DNA of 49,926 nt from an uncultured Acetobacteraceae bacterium (GTDB lineage Bacteria > Pseudomonadota > Alphaproteobacteria > Acetobacterales > Acetobacteraceae). Within the stretch, counting starts at the first letter, position 1; each line of letters begins with the position of its first letter. The translations under genes were made by a program, and so were the position numbers. The notes below the pieces were generated by a model, which saw nothing but the letters and a program-made list of their open reading frames with translations, searched no databases and was not told where the DNA came from. The stretch lies in assembly GCA_937873175.1 (NCBI GenBank), contig CALMVT010000027.1:1-49926 (forward strand), read 5' to 3'. Shown piece after piece: positions 41,693 to 49,926 of this stretch.

Positions 41693-42969
41693 CCCCCCTC
41701 GCGCCGGTCAACTTCGAGATCGGGCCGGGCAGCACGCCCGCCACCGCCGCGCCTGTGGACACCCGGCCCGCGCTGATCGAAGTGCAGGACGTGAGCAAGA
41801 TGTTCGGCGACCGTGGGGCGGAAGCGCTGGCGATGCTTGCCGCCGGGGAGGACCGGGCCGCCGTGCTGGCGCGGACCGGCACAGCCGTCGGCCTCAACCA
41901 CGTCAGCTTCGACGTGGCGGAGGGCGAGATCCTGGTGGTCATGGGCCTGTCCGGCAGCGGCAAATCGACCATGCTGCGCTGCCTCAATCGCTTGATCGAA
42001 CCGAGCAGCGGCACGATCCGTGTGCGCGGCGCCGACGTGACCGCGATGGCGCCGGGCGTTTTGCGCGAGTTCCGGCGCAAAACCTTTGGCATGGTGTTCC
42101 AGCACTTCGCGCTGTTCCCGCATCGGACCATCCTGGGCAATGTGGAGTTCGGCCTGGAAGTCCAGGGCATGGCAAAGCCGGCCCGGCGTGACAGCGCCAT
42201 GCGCGCCATTGAGCTTGTGGGCTTGAAGGGCTGGGACGCGCGCTACCCGAGCGAGTTGTCGGGCGGCATGAAGCAGCGCGCGGGCCTGGCGCGGGCGCTT
42301 GCGGCGGACGCGGCGGTGCTGCTGATGGACGAGGCGTTCAGCGCCCTCGACCCGCTGATCCGCCGTGACATGCAGCAGGAACTGGTGGAGTTGCAGCGCC
42401 GCCTGCGCAAGACCATCGTGTTCGTGTCGCACGACCTGGACGAGGCCATCGCGCTGGGCGGGCGCATCGTGCTGATGAAGGATGGCGCCATCGCGCAGGC
42501 CGGCACCGCCGAGGCGATCCTTGCAAACCCGGCCACCCCCTACGTCGCGCGCTTCGTCGAGCACATCGACGTGGCCTCTGTGCTCAAGGTCGGCACGTTG
42601 ACGGCCGTCCCGCCCTGCGTGCTGCGTCCCGGGGACGACCCGGCGGCGGCGGCGGACCGGATGGAGGCGATGGGCTGCGACAGCGCGTTGGCGATCAATG
42701 CGGCCGGGCGCCTGCTGGGCCGGGCCGACCTTTCGGCGCTGCGGCGGGTGCCGGCCGGCCAAGGCGTGGACCGCGCCGTCCAGCCTTGCGCCCGCGTGCC
42801 CGCTTCCGCGTCCGTCAAGCAAGCACTCCCGGTCGTGGCGGAAGAGGCGGAGCCGGTCGCGGTGGTGGACGACGCTGACCGGCTGCGCGGCACGATCGAC
42901 CGCGTCGGAATCATCAACGCCCTGGCCCGGCAGTCGCGCCGGCCCGCCCAGGAGGCCACCGCGCCATGA
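41689..42969 (+). CDS. Betaine/choline ABC importer ATPase (ProV/ChoV type)
   Basis: 426 residues. N-terminal region EVQDVSKMFGDRGAEALAML, with the family's inserted segment before strand 2, is typical of ProV/OpuAA/ChoV. Walker A is GLSGSGKSTML, the Q-loop VFQHFALFPHRT, signature LSGGMKQRAGLARAL, Walker B VLLMDEAFSALDP and H-loop VSHDLDEA. The C-terminal CBS-like region (about 300-420) may sense ionic strength, as in OpuA. Overlaps at both ends join it to gbcB and the permease gene. Confidence 0.92.
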   Translation: MTPLAPVNFEIGPGSTPATAAPVDTRPALIEVQDVSKMFGDRGAEALAMLAAGEDRAAVLARTGTAVGLNHVSFDVAEGEILVVMGLSGSGKSTMLRCLNRLIEPSSGTIRVRGADVTAMAPGVLREFRRKTFGMVFQHFALFPHRTILGNVEFGLEVQGMAKPARRDSAMRAIELVGLKGWDARYPSELSGGMKQRAGLARALAADAAVLLMDEAFSALDPLIRRDMQQELVELQRRLRKTIVFVSHDLDEAIALGGRIVLMKDGAIAQAGTAEAILANPATPYVARFVEHIDVASVLKVGTLTAVPPCVLRPGDDPAAAADRMEAMGCDSALAINAAGRLLGRADLSALRRVPAGQGVDRAVQPCARVPASASVKQALPVVAEEAEPVAVVDDADRLRGTIDRVGIINALARQSRRPAQEATAP

Positions 42970-43808
42970 ACTGGTCCGTTCCCCGCATTCCGCTTGATGA
43001 TTGGTGCGACGCGGCGCTGGACTGGCTGACCACCGCGCTTTCGGACGTGACCCGCGCGGTCAGCCATACGGTGTCGGACTGGATCGCGGCGTTGACCGCG
43101 CTGCTGCAGTTGGTGCCGCCGCCGGTGGTCATCCTGGCCTTTGGGCTGCTGGCCTGGCGCGTGTCGGGCTGGCGGCTGGCCATCGGCACGATGCTCGGCT
43201 TCGCGCTGTTGTGGAACCTGCGGCTGTGGGACCCCATGATCACGACGCTGGTGATGGTGGTGCTTTCCACTGCGGCCTCCATCGCCATCGGCCTGCCGCT
43301 CGGCATTGCTGCCGCGCTCAGCGCGCGGACCTGGCGGATCGTGGCGCCCACCATGGACATGGCGCAGACCATGCCGAGCTTCGTTTACCTGATCCCGGCG
43401 ATCCCGTTCTTCGGCCTGGGGCCGGTGTCGGCCTGCTTCGCCACCGTGATCTTCGCCATGCCGCCCACCATACGGCTTACGGCGCTCGGCATCCTGCAGG
43501 TGCCGAGCGAGATGACAGAGGCCGCAGACTCCTTCGGCACGACGCGCATGCAGAAGCTTTTCAAGGTGCAGTTGCCGCTGGCGCTGCCGACCATCATGGC
43601 GGGGATCAACCAGACGATCATGCTGTCGCTGTCCATGGTGGTGATCGCGGCGATGATCGGCGCGGGCGGGCTAGGGCGCGAGGTATGGAGCGCGATCCAG
43701 CGGCTGGAAGCCGGGCGCGGTTTCCAGGCCGGGGTTGCCATCGCGGTGCTGGCCATCATCCTCGACCGGATCACGCAGCAGGTGTCGCGCCGGGTGCAGC
43801 CGCGCTGA
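42966..43808 (+). CDS. Betaine/choline ABC importer permease (ProW/ChoW type)
   Basis: 280 residues with six or seven membrane helices. The EAA-type loop is EAADSFGTTRMQKLFKVQLP, and TMDMAQTMPSFVYLIPAIPF is a ProW/ChoW signature. The start overlaps the ATPase stop (ATGA). The product forms the channel of a quaternary-amine importer with the flanking genes; the precise betaine is not predictable. Confidence 0.93.
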   Translation: MNWSVPRIPLDDWCDAALDWLTTALSDVTRAVSHTVSDWIAALTALLQLVPPPVVILAFGLLAWRVSGWRLAIGTMLGFALLWNLRLWDPMITTLVMVVLSTAASIAIGLPLGIAAALSARTWRIVAPTMDMAQTMPSFVYLIPAIPFFGLGPVSACFATVIFAMPPTIRLTALGILQVPSEMTEAADSFGTTRMQKLFKVQLPLALPTIMAGINQTIMLSLSMVVIAAMIGAGGLGREVWSAIQRLEAGRGFQAGVAIAVLAIILDRITQQVSRRVQPR

Positions 43809-43835
43809 CCGAAGAATAACCCAAAGGAGCATCTC

Positions 43836-44690
43836 ATGCTGAGACGACAGGTTCTGGCAGCCGTTCCCGCCGCCGCCGCCGCCGCCGCTTTTGGCAGCCC
43901 TGCCCGTGCCGCCGGCAAAGGAACGGTCAGGATTGCTTACGTCGAGTGGGCGGACACCATCGTCGCCACCAATATCTTGGCGGTGGCGTTGAAGCAGGCT
44001 GGCTACGACACGCGCCTGACCCCGGTGTCGGGTGCCGCGATGTGGGAAGCCGTGGCGTCCGGCGACGCGGACTGCATGGTTGCGGCCTGGTTGCCGGCGA
44101 CGCATGCGGCCTACTACGCGAAGCTGAAGAACAAGGTGGACCTGCTCGCGCCGAACATCGAAGGCGCCAAGATCGGCTGGGTGGTGCCGGATTACGTGAC
44201 CGTTGGCTCCATCGCGGACCTTAACGCGAACGCGTCCATGTTTGGGGGCAAGGTCATCGGCATCGATCCCGGAGCCGGGCTGATGCGCGCGTCGGAAAAG
44301 GCCATGAAGGAGTATAGCCTGGGGTCGATGCAGTTGGTCGAGGGCAGCGACGCCACCATGGTGGCCGCGCTCAAGGACGCGATCACGCGCAAGCAGCCGG
44401 TTGTTGTCACGGGCTGGACGCCGCATTGGATGTGGGCCTCGTATAAGCTGAAGTATTTGGCGGACCCCAAGAACGTGTTCGGCGGCGACGAGACGGTGTA
44501 CAACGTGGCGCGTAAGGGCCTGGCCAAGGACATGCCGGAGGTCCACGCCATCCTGAGCCGCTTCAAGCTGTCGCTTGCGGAAGAGCAGGCGCTGATGCTG
44601 AAGAACCAGGCGGGCGGGGTCGATCCGGCCAAGACCGCGGCGGAGTGGGTCAGTCAAAACCCGGACGTCGTGAAGTCCTGGATGACCTGA
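43836..44690 (+). CDS. Betaine ABC importer substrate-binding protein
   Basis: 284 residues with a signal peptide (LAAVPAAAAAAAFGSPARAA). It belongs to the OpuAC/ProX/ChoX group that captures quaternary amines in an aromatic box; aromatic candidates include Trp in VEWADT, AWLPATHAAYY and GWTPHWMW. AAAGGAG precedes the ATG at a good distance. It follows the permease by 27 bases, completing the importer. Confidence 0.92.
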   Translation: MLRRQVLAAVPAAAAAAAFGSPARAAGKGTVRIAYVEWADTIVATNILAVALKQAGYDTRLTPVSGAAMWEAVASGDADCMVAAWLPATHAAYYAKLKNKVDLLAPNIEGAKIGWVVPDYVTVGSIADLNANASMFGGKVIGIDPGAGLMRASEKAMKEYSLGSMQLVEGSDATMVAALKDAITRKQPVVVTGWTPHWMWASYKLKYLADPKNVFGGDETVYNVARKGLAKDMPEVHAILSRFKLSLAEEQALMLKNQAGGVDPAKTAAEWVSQNPDVVKSWMT

Positions 44691-44709
44691 CCGCCCAGCC
44701 TGGCGAGAT

Positions 44710-44740
44710 CAAGCAAGCGGCGCGTCGCGCCCACGCAAGC
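44710..44740 (+). promoter_or_regulatory. CAAGC repeats upstream of soxB
   Basis: In the 80-base gap between the binding-protein and soxB genes, CAAGC occurs at 44710-44714, 44714-44718 and 44736-44740, all in the same orientation. The same pentamer or its complement recurs upstream of gbcB and of the DgcA-like gene. It may mark regulator half-sites or be chance in GC-rich DNA. Confidence 0.35.
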
Positions 44741-44770
44741 GCGGCGGCGGCGTCGTGGTGAGAATGAAGC

Positions 44771-46027
44771 ATGAAGCATTTCTCCGCAGCCCGCCTGGCC
44801 CGCGAGGCCCTGCGTGGCCAATCCGGTTGGACCGAGCATTGGCGTTCCCCGGACCGCCCGGCCCACGCCTACGACGCCGTGATCGTCGGCGGGGGCGGGC
44901 ATGGGTTGGCCACAGCCTATTACCTGGCCAAGCAGCATGGCATCCGCCGGGTTGCAGTGCTGGAGAAGGGTTGGCTCGGCGGCGGCAACACCGGGCGCAA
45001 CACGACCATCATCCGCAGCAATTACCTGATGGAAGAAAGCGCCGCGCTGTACAACCATGCGGTCAAGCTGTGGGAAGGGCTGTCGCGGGAACTGAACTAC
45101 AACGTCATGTTCTCGCCGCGCGGCGTGATGATGCTGGCCCATACCGTGCACGACGTGCAGGTGGGCAAGCGGCATGTGTATGCGAATCAGTTGGCCGGCG
45201 TGGACAACGATTGGCTGTCGCCGGATCAGGCGCAGGAATATTGCCCGCCGCTGAGCCTTGATGCCGGGATGCGCTACCCGGTGCTGGGCGCGGCGCTGCA
45301 GCGCCGGGGCGGGACGGCGCGGCACGATGCGGTGGCCTGGGGCTACGCCCGGGCGGCGAGCGCGCTGGGCGTGGACATCGTGCAGAACTGCGAGGTGACG
45401 GGCATCCGGCGAGACGCGGGCGGCGCGGTGTGCGGCGTGGACACCACCCGCGGCGCGGTCGCGACCCGGCGCGTCGGCGTCGTCGCGGCCGGGCACACCA
45501 GCGTCGTTATGGCGCAGGCCGGGGTGCGTATGCCGCTGGAAAGCTACCCGCTGCAGGCGCTGGTCAGCGAACCCGTGAAGCCGTGCTTCCCCTGCGTCGT
45601 CATGTCCAACACGATCCACGCCTACATCAGCCAGTCCGACAAGGGCGAGCTGGTGATCGGCGCCGGCACGGACGCCTACACCAGCTACAGCCAGCAGGGC
45701 GGCCTGCACATCGCGACCCACACGCTGGACGCGATCTGCGAGTTGTTCCCGCAGTTCCGGCGCATGCGGATGCTGCGCAACTGGGGCGGCATCGTCGATG
45801 TGACGCCGGACCGCAGCCCGATCATCGGCAAGACGCCGGTGCCGGGGTTGTACGTGAATTGCGGTTGGGGCACCGGCGGGTTCAAGGCGACGCCCGGCTC
45901 CGGCCATGTGTTCGCGCACACGATGGCGCACGACGCGCCGCACCCGATCAACGCGCCCTTCGCTCTCGACCGCTTCCGCACGGGGCAATTGATCGACGAG
46001 GCTGCGGCTGCGGCGGTGGCGCATTAA
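44771..46027 (+). CDS. soxB: Sarcosine oxidase beta subunit
   Basis: 418 residues. Subunit of heterotetrameric sarcosine oxidase carrying FAD and a covalently bound FMN, where sarcosine is oxidised to glycine. The FAD-binding motif is [18 protein letters not shown] near residue 37; [17 protein letters not shown] holds the histidine that anchors FMN in characterised enzymes (His185 here). The C-terminus has [18 protein letters not shown]. soxD follows with no gap. Confidence 0.96.
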   Translation: MKHFSAARLAREALRGQSGWTEHWRSPDRPAHAYDAVIVGGGGHGLATAYYLAKQHGIRRVAVLEKGWLGGGNTGRNTTIIRSNYLMEESAALYNHAVKLWEGLSRELNYNVMFSPRGVMMLAHTVHDVQVGKRHVYANQLAGVDNDWLSPDQAQEYCPPLSLDAGMRYPVLGAALQRRGGTARHDAVAWGYARAASALGVDIVQNCEVTGIRRDAGGAVCGVDTTRGAVATRRVGVVAAGHTSVVMAQAGVRMPLESYPLQALVSEPVKPCFPCVVMSNTIHAYISQSDKGELVIGAGTDAYTSYSQQGGLHIATHTLDAICELFPQFRRMRMLRNWGGIVDVTPDRSPIIGKTPVPGLYVNCGWGTGGFKATPGSGHVFAHTMAHDAPHPINAPFALDRFRTGQLIDEAAAAAVAH

Positions 46028-46369
46028 ATGCTGCTGATTCCCTGCCCGATCTGCGGCGCCCGGCCGGAAGCGGAATTCACCTATGCCGGCGAGGCGCACA
46101 TCGCGCGCCCGGTTGACCCGGCGGCGCTCGACGATCACGCCTGGGGCGAGTTCCTGTATGCCCGCACCAATCCCAAGGGCGACCACGCTGAGCGGTGGCG
46201 GCACACCCATGGCTGCGGCCGGTTCTTCAACGCGCTGCGCAACACCCATACCGACCGCTTCACCGCAAGCTACCTGGCCGGCGCTACCCGCCCGCATGGC
46301 ACGCCGACCACTGAAAGCCTGGATGCCCCGGCCATGCGGAGCGAAACCGAGCAATGGGGCCAGGCATGA
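46028..46369 (+). CDS. soxD: Sarcosine oxidase delta subunit
   Basis: 113 residues. Small zinc-binding subunit. The ligands Cys6, Cys9, His59 and Cys63 (PCPICGARPE and WRHTHGCGRFF) are all in place. RTNPKGDHAERWRH is family-typical. The ATG directly follows the soxB stop, and its own stop overlaps the soxA start (ATGA). Confidence 0.96.
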   Translation: MLLIPCPICGARPEAEFTYAGEAHIARPVDPAALDDHAWGEFLYARTNPKGDHAERWRHTHGCGRFFNALRNTHTDRFTASYLAGATRPHGTPTTESLDAPAMRSETEQWGQA

Positions 46370-49311
46370 GCATCCGCTTCAGCTTCGACGGGCGCACCTA
46401 CCAGGGCGAACCCGGCGACACCCTTGCCTCCGCCCTGTTGGCGAACGGCGTGCGGCTGATGGGCCGGTCGTTCAAGTATCACCGCCCGCGCGGCCCGCTG
46501 GCGGCCGGGTCGGAGGAGCCGAACGCGTTGGTCGAGGTGGACCGCGGCGGCGGGGCGCGCACGCCGAACCTGCGGGCGACGCAGGTGGAACTGTATGACG
46601 GCCTGGTGGCACGCAGCCAGAACAGGTTTCCGTCGCTCGGCTTCGACGTAGGGGCAGTGAACGACGCGGCGGCGCCGGTGCTTTCGGCCGGGTTCTACTA
46701 CAAGACATTCATGGCGCCGGAGGGGGCTTGGGCCAAGCTGTATGAGCCGCTGATCCGCCGTGCCGCCGGGCTTGGCCGCGCGCCGGAGGTGGCAGACCCG
46801 GACCATTACGCCAGCCGCTACGCCCATTGCGACGTGCTGGTGATCGGCTCCGGCCCGGCCGGGCTGGCCGCCGCCGTCGGGGCGTCCCAAACCGGCGCCC
46901 GGGTGATCCTGTGCGACGAGCAGCCCCGGTTCGGCGGAAGCCTGCTTTCGGACCGCAACGCGCGCATCGATGGGATGGCGGCGGCGGATTGGGTCGCGGC
47001 GCAAGTCGGCACGCTGGCAGCGCGGCCGGATGTCACGCTGCTGACCCGCACCACGGCGTTCGGCTGGTATCCCGACAACATGATCGGCCTGGCCCAGCGG
47101 CTGACCGACCACCTGCCCGACCCCGACCCGGCGCTGCCGCGGGAGCGGCTGTGGCAGGTGCGCGCCAAGCAGGTCGTCATCGCCGCGGGCGCTATCGAGC
47201 GGCCTCTGGTGTTCTCCGGCAACGACCGGCCCGGCGTCATGCTGGCCGATGCCGCCCGCACCTATGCTGTGTGCTACCGCGCAGCGCCTGGCCGGCGCGC
47301 GGTGATCGCCACCACCAGCGACACCGCCTACCGCGCGGCGCTCGACCTGCAGGCGAGCTGCGTGGAGGTGGCGCTGATCGCCGATGCGCGCCAGGTGGCG
47401 GACGGGCCGCTTCCCGCCGCCGCCCGGGCCGCCGGCATCCGGGTAGAAACGGGCATGCAGGTGCTGGCGACCCGCGGGCGGCGCGGCATCCGTGTGGCCA
47501 TCGTGGGTCACGTCGATGCCGATGGCCGGGTGCGGAGCCGCGAGTGGGTGCGCTGCAGCCTGCTGGGCATGAGCGGCGGGTGGACGCCTTCGCTGCACCT
47601 GTTCTCGCAGTCGCGCGGCAAGCTGCGTTACGACGCGACGACGGAAACCTTCTTGCCGGGCGAGTCCGCGGCGGCGGAGCGGTCCGCGGGCGCGTGCCGC
47701 GGCGTGCATGGCCTAGAGGATGTGCTGCTCGACGGCGCTATGGCCGGAAGCGCCGCGGCGCATGATGCCGGGTTCGACGCCCCAGGCCCGGTACGGCGCC
47801 GGGTGGAGGGCGCGATGGCCGCCCGCTGGACCGCCCCGGTGCCGTCCCGGCGCAAGCAGCGCCGCGCCTTTGTCGATTTCCAGAACGACGTGACCAGCAA
47901 GGACCTGCTGCTCGCGACGCAGGAGGGGTTCCACAGCATCGAGCACGTGAAGCGCTACACCACGACCGGCATGGCGACCGACCAGGGCAAGACCAGCAAC
48001 ATGAACGCCCTGTCTATCGTGGCGGCGGAGCTGGGCCGGCCAGTACCCGCGGTCGGGCTGACCACCTTCCGCCCGCCCTACACCCCCGTGACATTCGGCA
48101 CGCTCGCGGCGTACAGCCGCGGCGTGCTGTTCGACCCCGTCCGCACCACGCCGGTCCACGGCTGGGCGGCGGCGCACGGTGCGGTGTTCGAGGACATCGG
48201 CCTGTGGAAGCGCGCCCGCTACTTCCCGCGCGGGTCCGAAGGGATGCACGGGGCCGTGGCGCGGGAATGCCGCACGGTGCGCGCCGCGGTGGGCCTGTTC
48301 GACGCGTCGACGCTCGGCAAGATCGAGGTCGTGGGGCCGGACGCGGCCGAGTTCATGAACCGCATGTACGTGAACCCCTGGACCAAGCTGGCGCCCGGGC
48401 GTTGCCGCTACGGGCTGATGCTGGGGGAGAACGGCTTCCTGCTGGACGATGGCGTTGCGGGCCGCCTGGCGCCTGACCGCTTCCACGTCACCACCACGAC
48501 CGGCGGCGCACCGCGCGTGCTGGCGCTGATGGAAGACTTCCTGCAAACGGAGTGGCCGGACCTGCGCGTGTGGCTGACCAGCGTCACCGAGCAGTGGGCG
48601 GTGCTGGCCGTGCAGGGTCCGCGTGCCCGGGACGTGCTGACGCCGCTGGTGGATGGCTTCGACATCAGCGCCGCCGCCATGCCGCACATGAGCGTGGCCG
48701 TGGGCAGCATCGGGGGTGTCCCCATGCGGCTGTTCCGCGTGAGCTTCACCGGCGAGCTTGGCTTTGAGGTGAACGTGCCCGCCGGGCACGCCATGGCGGT
48801 GTGGGAGGCCTTGCACGCCCGGGTAGAGGCGCTCGGCGGCTGCACCTACGGCACGGAGGCCATGCACGTCCTGCGAGCGGAAAAAGGCTACATCATCGTA
48901 GGCCAGGAAAGCGACGGGACGGCGACGCTGGGCGATCTCGGCCTTGAGTGGGCCATCGGCAAGGCGAAGCGGGATTTCGTCGGCAAGCGCTCGCTGAACC
49001 GTCCGGACATGACGGCGGCGGGGCGGCGGCAATTGGTGGGGCTGCTGACCGCCGACCCCGGCTACGTGCTGGACGAAGGCGCGCAACTGACGGCGCACGC
49101 GCCGCCGCCGCCGGGCACGCGCTCGCTCGGGCACGTCACCTCATCTTATGGGGAAGCGACATTGGGCCATTCCATCGCGCTCGCCATGCTGGCCGACGGG
49201 CGTGCGCGCCGGGGCGAGACGCTGTATGTGCAACGGGCGGGCGGGATGGTGCCGGTCCGCGTTGTTGATCCGGTGTTCCTCGACCCGGAAGGAGTGCGGC
49301 TCAATGCCTGA
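46366..49311 (+). CDS. soxA: Sarcosine oxidase alpha subunit
   Basis: 981 residues. The N-terminus (RFSFDGRTYQGEPGDTLASA, then GRSFKYHRPRGPLAAG) forms the 2Fe-2S-like fold. The NAD domain (VIGSGPAGLAAAVGAS near residue 160) and a C-terminal GcvT-like domain (about 580-980, TPVHGWAAAHGAVFEDIGLW and MYVNPWTKLAPGRCRYGLML) bind tetrahydrofolate, which accepts the methyl-derived carbon. The ATG at 46366 is chosen because it gives the family N-terminus and overlaps the soxD stop by four bases; an ATG four codons upstream is less likely. Confidence 0.96.
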   Translation: MSIRFSFDGRTYQGEPGDTLASALLANGVRLMGRSFKYHRPRGPLAAGSEEPNALVEVDRGGGARTPNLRATQVELYDGLVARSQNRFPSLGFDVGAVNDAAAPVLSAGFYYKTFMAPEGAWAKLYEPLIRRAAGLGRAPEVADPDHYASRYAHCDVLVIGSGPAGLAAAVGASQTGARVILCDEQPRFGGSLLSDRNARIDGMAAADWVAAQVGTLAARPDVTLLTRTTAFGWYPDNMIGLAQRLTDHLPDPDPALPRERLWQVRAKQVVIAAGAIERPLVFSGNDRPGVMLADAARTYAVCYRAAPGRRAVIATTSDTAYRAALDLQASCVEVALIADARQVADGPLPAAARAAGIRVETGMQVLATRGRRGIRVAIVGHVDADGRVRSREWVRCSLLGMSGGWTPSLHLFSQSRGKLRYDATTETFLPGESAAAERSAGACRGVHGLEDVLLDGAMAGSAAAHDAGFDAPGPVRRRVEGAMAARWTAPVPSRRKQRRAFVDFQNDVTSKDLLLATQEGFHSIEHVKRYTTTGMATDQGKTSNMNALSIVAAELGRPVPAVGLTTFRPPYTPVTFGTLAAYSRGVLFDPVRTTPVHGWAAAHGAVFEDIGLWKRARYFPRGSEGMHGAVARECRTVRAAVGLFDASTLGKIEVVGPDAAEFMNRMYVNPWTKLAPGRCRYGLMLGENGFLLDDGVAGRLAPDRFHVTTTTGGAPRVLALMEDFLQTEWPDLRVWLTSVTEQWAVLAVQGPRARDVLTPLVDGFDISAAAMPHMSVAVGSIGGVPMRLFRVSFTGELGFEVNVPAGHAMAVWEALHARVEALGGCTYGTEAMHVLRAEKGYIIVGQESDGTATLGDLGLEWAIGKAKRDFVGKRSLNRPDMTAAGRRQLVGLLTADPGYVLDEGAQLTAHAPPPPGTRSLGHVTSSYGEATLGHSIALAMLADGRARRGETLYVQRAGGMVPVRVVDPVFLDPEGVRLNA

Positions 49312-49879
49312 CACCATCGCACTGGACCGTTTGCGGCCGGCTGACGCGACGCTGGGCCTGTCCGGGCCGTTGGACGGGGCGGCGCCGGTCATCGTGCCGG
49401 GCCGGCTATCGCTGCGGCCAGCCGCGGACATGGCGCGGCTGGCGCTGCGCGGCGACCCGGCGGCCCTAGGCGCGGCATTCGGCTTGGCGCTGCCGACGCA
49501 GCCGTGCCGGGCCGTGGCATCGGACGGGCGCTCTGCACTCTGGCTCGGGCCGGATGAGTGGCTGTTGCTGGCGTCCCCCGGCACGCTGAGTGCGGACGCC
49601 GCGGTTGCGAGCGCTTCGGTGGTGGACATTGGGCATCGCCAGATCGGGCTGGTGCTGGAAGGGCCGGGCGCTGTGGACGCGCTCGCGGCGGGCTGCCCGC
49701 TGGATCTGCACCCGACGGCCTTCCCGGTTGGCATGTGCACCCGGACCGTGTTCGGCAAGGCGGAAATCGTGCTCTGGCGTGAGGGCGCAGAGCGGTTCCA
49801 CATGGAGGTTTGGCGCTCCTTCGCGGCTTACGTGCACGGGCTGCTTGAGCGCGCGGCAGCGTGCGCAAGAGGCCCCTAA
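49304..49879 (+). CDS. soxG: Sarcosine oxidase gamma subunit
   Basis: 191 residues, GcvT-like small subunit. Typical segments are RLSLRPAADMARLALRGD, ALWLGPDEWLLL, SVVDIGHRQIGLVLEGPGAV, then GCPLDLHPTAFPVGMCTRTV and FHMEVWRSFAAYVHGLLE. The ATG overlaps the end of soxA by eight bases. It completes the soxBDAG set; the next gene, beyond the window, cannot be read. Confidence 0.94.
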   Translation: MPDTIALDRLRPADATLGLSGPLDGAAPVIVPGRLSLRPAADMARLALRGDPAALGAAFGLALPTQPCRAVASDGRSALWLGPDEWLLLASPGTLSADAAVASASVVDIGHRQIGLVLEGPGAVDALAAGCPLDLHPTAFPVGMCTRTVFGKAEIVLWREGAERFHMEVWRSFAAYVHGLLERAAACARGP

Positions 49880-49926
49880 GCAGACTTCGCTGACTTGCAC
49901 CATGGATGGCGTATGGGTGGCATGGT

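Noticed and set aside
44654-46354. 566-codon open frame antisense to soxB and soxD
   Set aside because: Same shadow effect; no plausible start context or conserved motif.
1-49926. CRISPR arrays, insertion sequences, phage genes, tRNA or rRNA genes
   Set aside because: No regular repeat array, transposase, integrase or recognisable RNA gene was seen on either strand by eye; a tRNA scan was not run.

Overview
The window is about 50 kb of GC-rich, densely packed chromosome with no stretch of more than 300 bases lacking a gene and no sign of phage, insertion sequence, CRISPR array, rRNA or tRNA. Several features point to an alphaproteobacterium: a TrcR-type (DUF1013) regulator, a DUF1192 protein, a NdvA-like glucan exporter, a dimeric eukaryote-like NADP isocitrate dehydrogenase, a GAAC-N7-GAAC LexA box at recA, and a ROSE-like leader on an hsp20 gene. 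Gene content would fit a flagellated member of the Rhodospirillales/Acetobacteraceae, but that placement is inference.

Layout. 1-6097 (minus strand): a type I secretion operon (ABC exporter with a protease-dead C39-like domain, HlyD adaptor, Sel1-repeat protein, and a TPR protein cut by the window edge). 6296-7134: a GNAT acetyltransferase and a small unknown protein, tail to tail. 7174-13756 (plus): an ArsR-methyltransferase fusion, metH, a cation diffusion facilitator, a TonB-like protein and a PduO-type cobalamin adenosyltransferase, which together read as a methionine/cobalamin block with a candidate operator at its head. 13759-17821 (minus): CBS protein, NdvA-like exporter, pyridoxal kinase and SDR. 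17943-25407: housekeeping genes (ene-reductase, rpmE, hsp20, DUF1192, trcR, two DUF465 proteins, purE, purK, icd, dienelactone hydrolase). 25440-29924 (minus): alaS, DUF3072, a blasticidin-S-deaminase-like cytidine deaminase, and recA with its SOS promoter.

30075-34807 is a flagellar block: flhB, fliR, fliQ, fliE, flgC and flgB on the minus strand, diverging from a small unknown gene, fliO and fliP. The divergent region holds a perfect 15-bp palindrome and a near-match to a CtrA site.

34916-49879 (plus) begins with an acuI-like reductase and continues with a betaine-degradation cluster. It encodes a DgcA-like flavoprotein demethylase, a Rieske oxygenase (GbcA-like), a GbdR-like regulator, the oxygenase reductase (GbcB-like), a three-gene betaine ABC importer and the four subunits of sarcosine oxidase (soxBDAG). 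The inferred route is uptake of glycine betaine (or a related betaine), then dimethylglycine, sarcosine and glycine, with one-carbon units passed to tetrahydrofolate.

The most notable non-coding signals are a heat-shock-type promoter laid over the rpmE terminator, followed by an RNA-thermometer-like leader; a 26-bp tandem duplication that doubles the stop/start junction before purE; and repeated CAAGC/GCTTG elements upstream of three transcription units of the betaine cluster.
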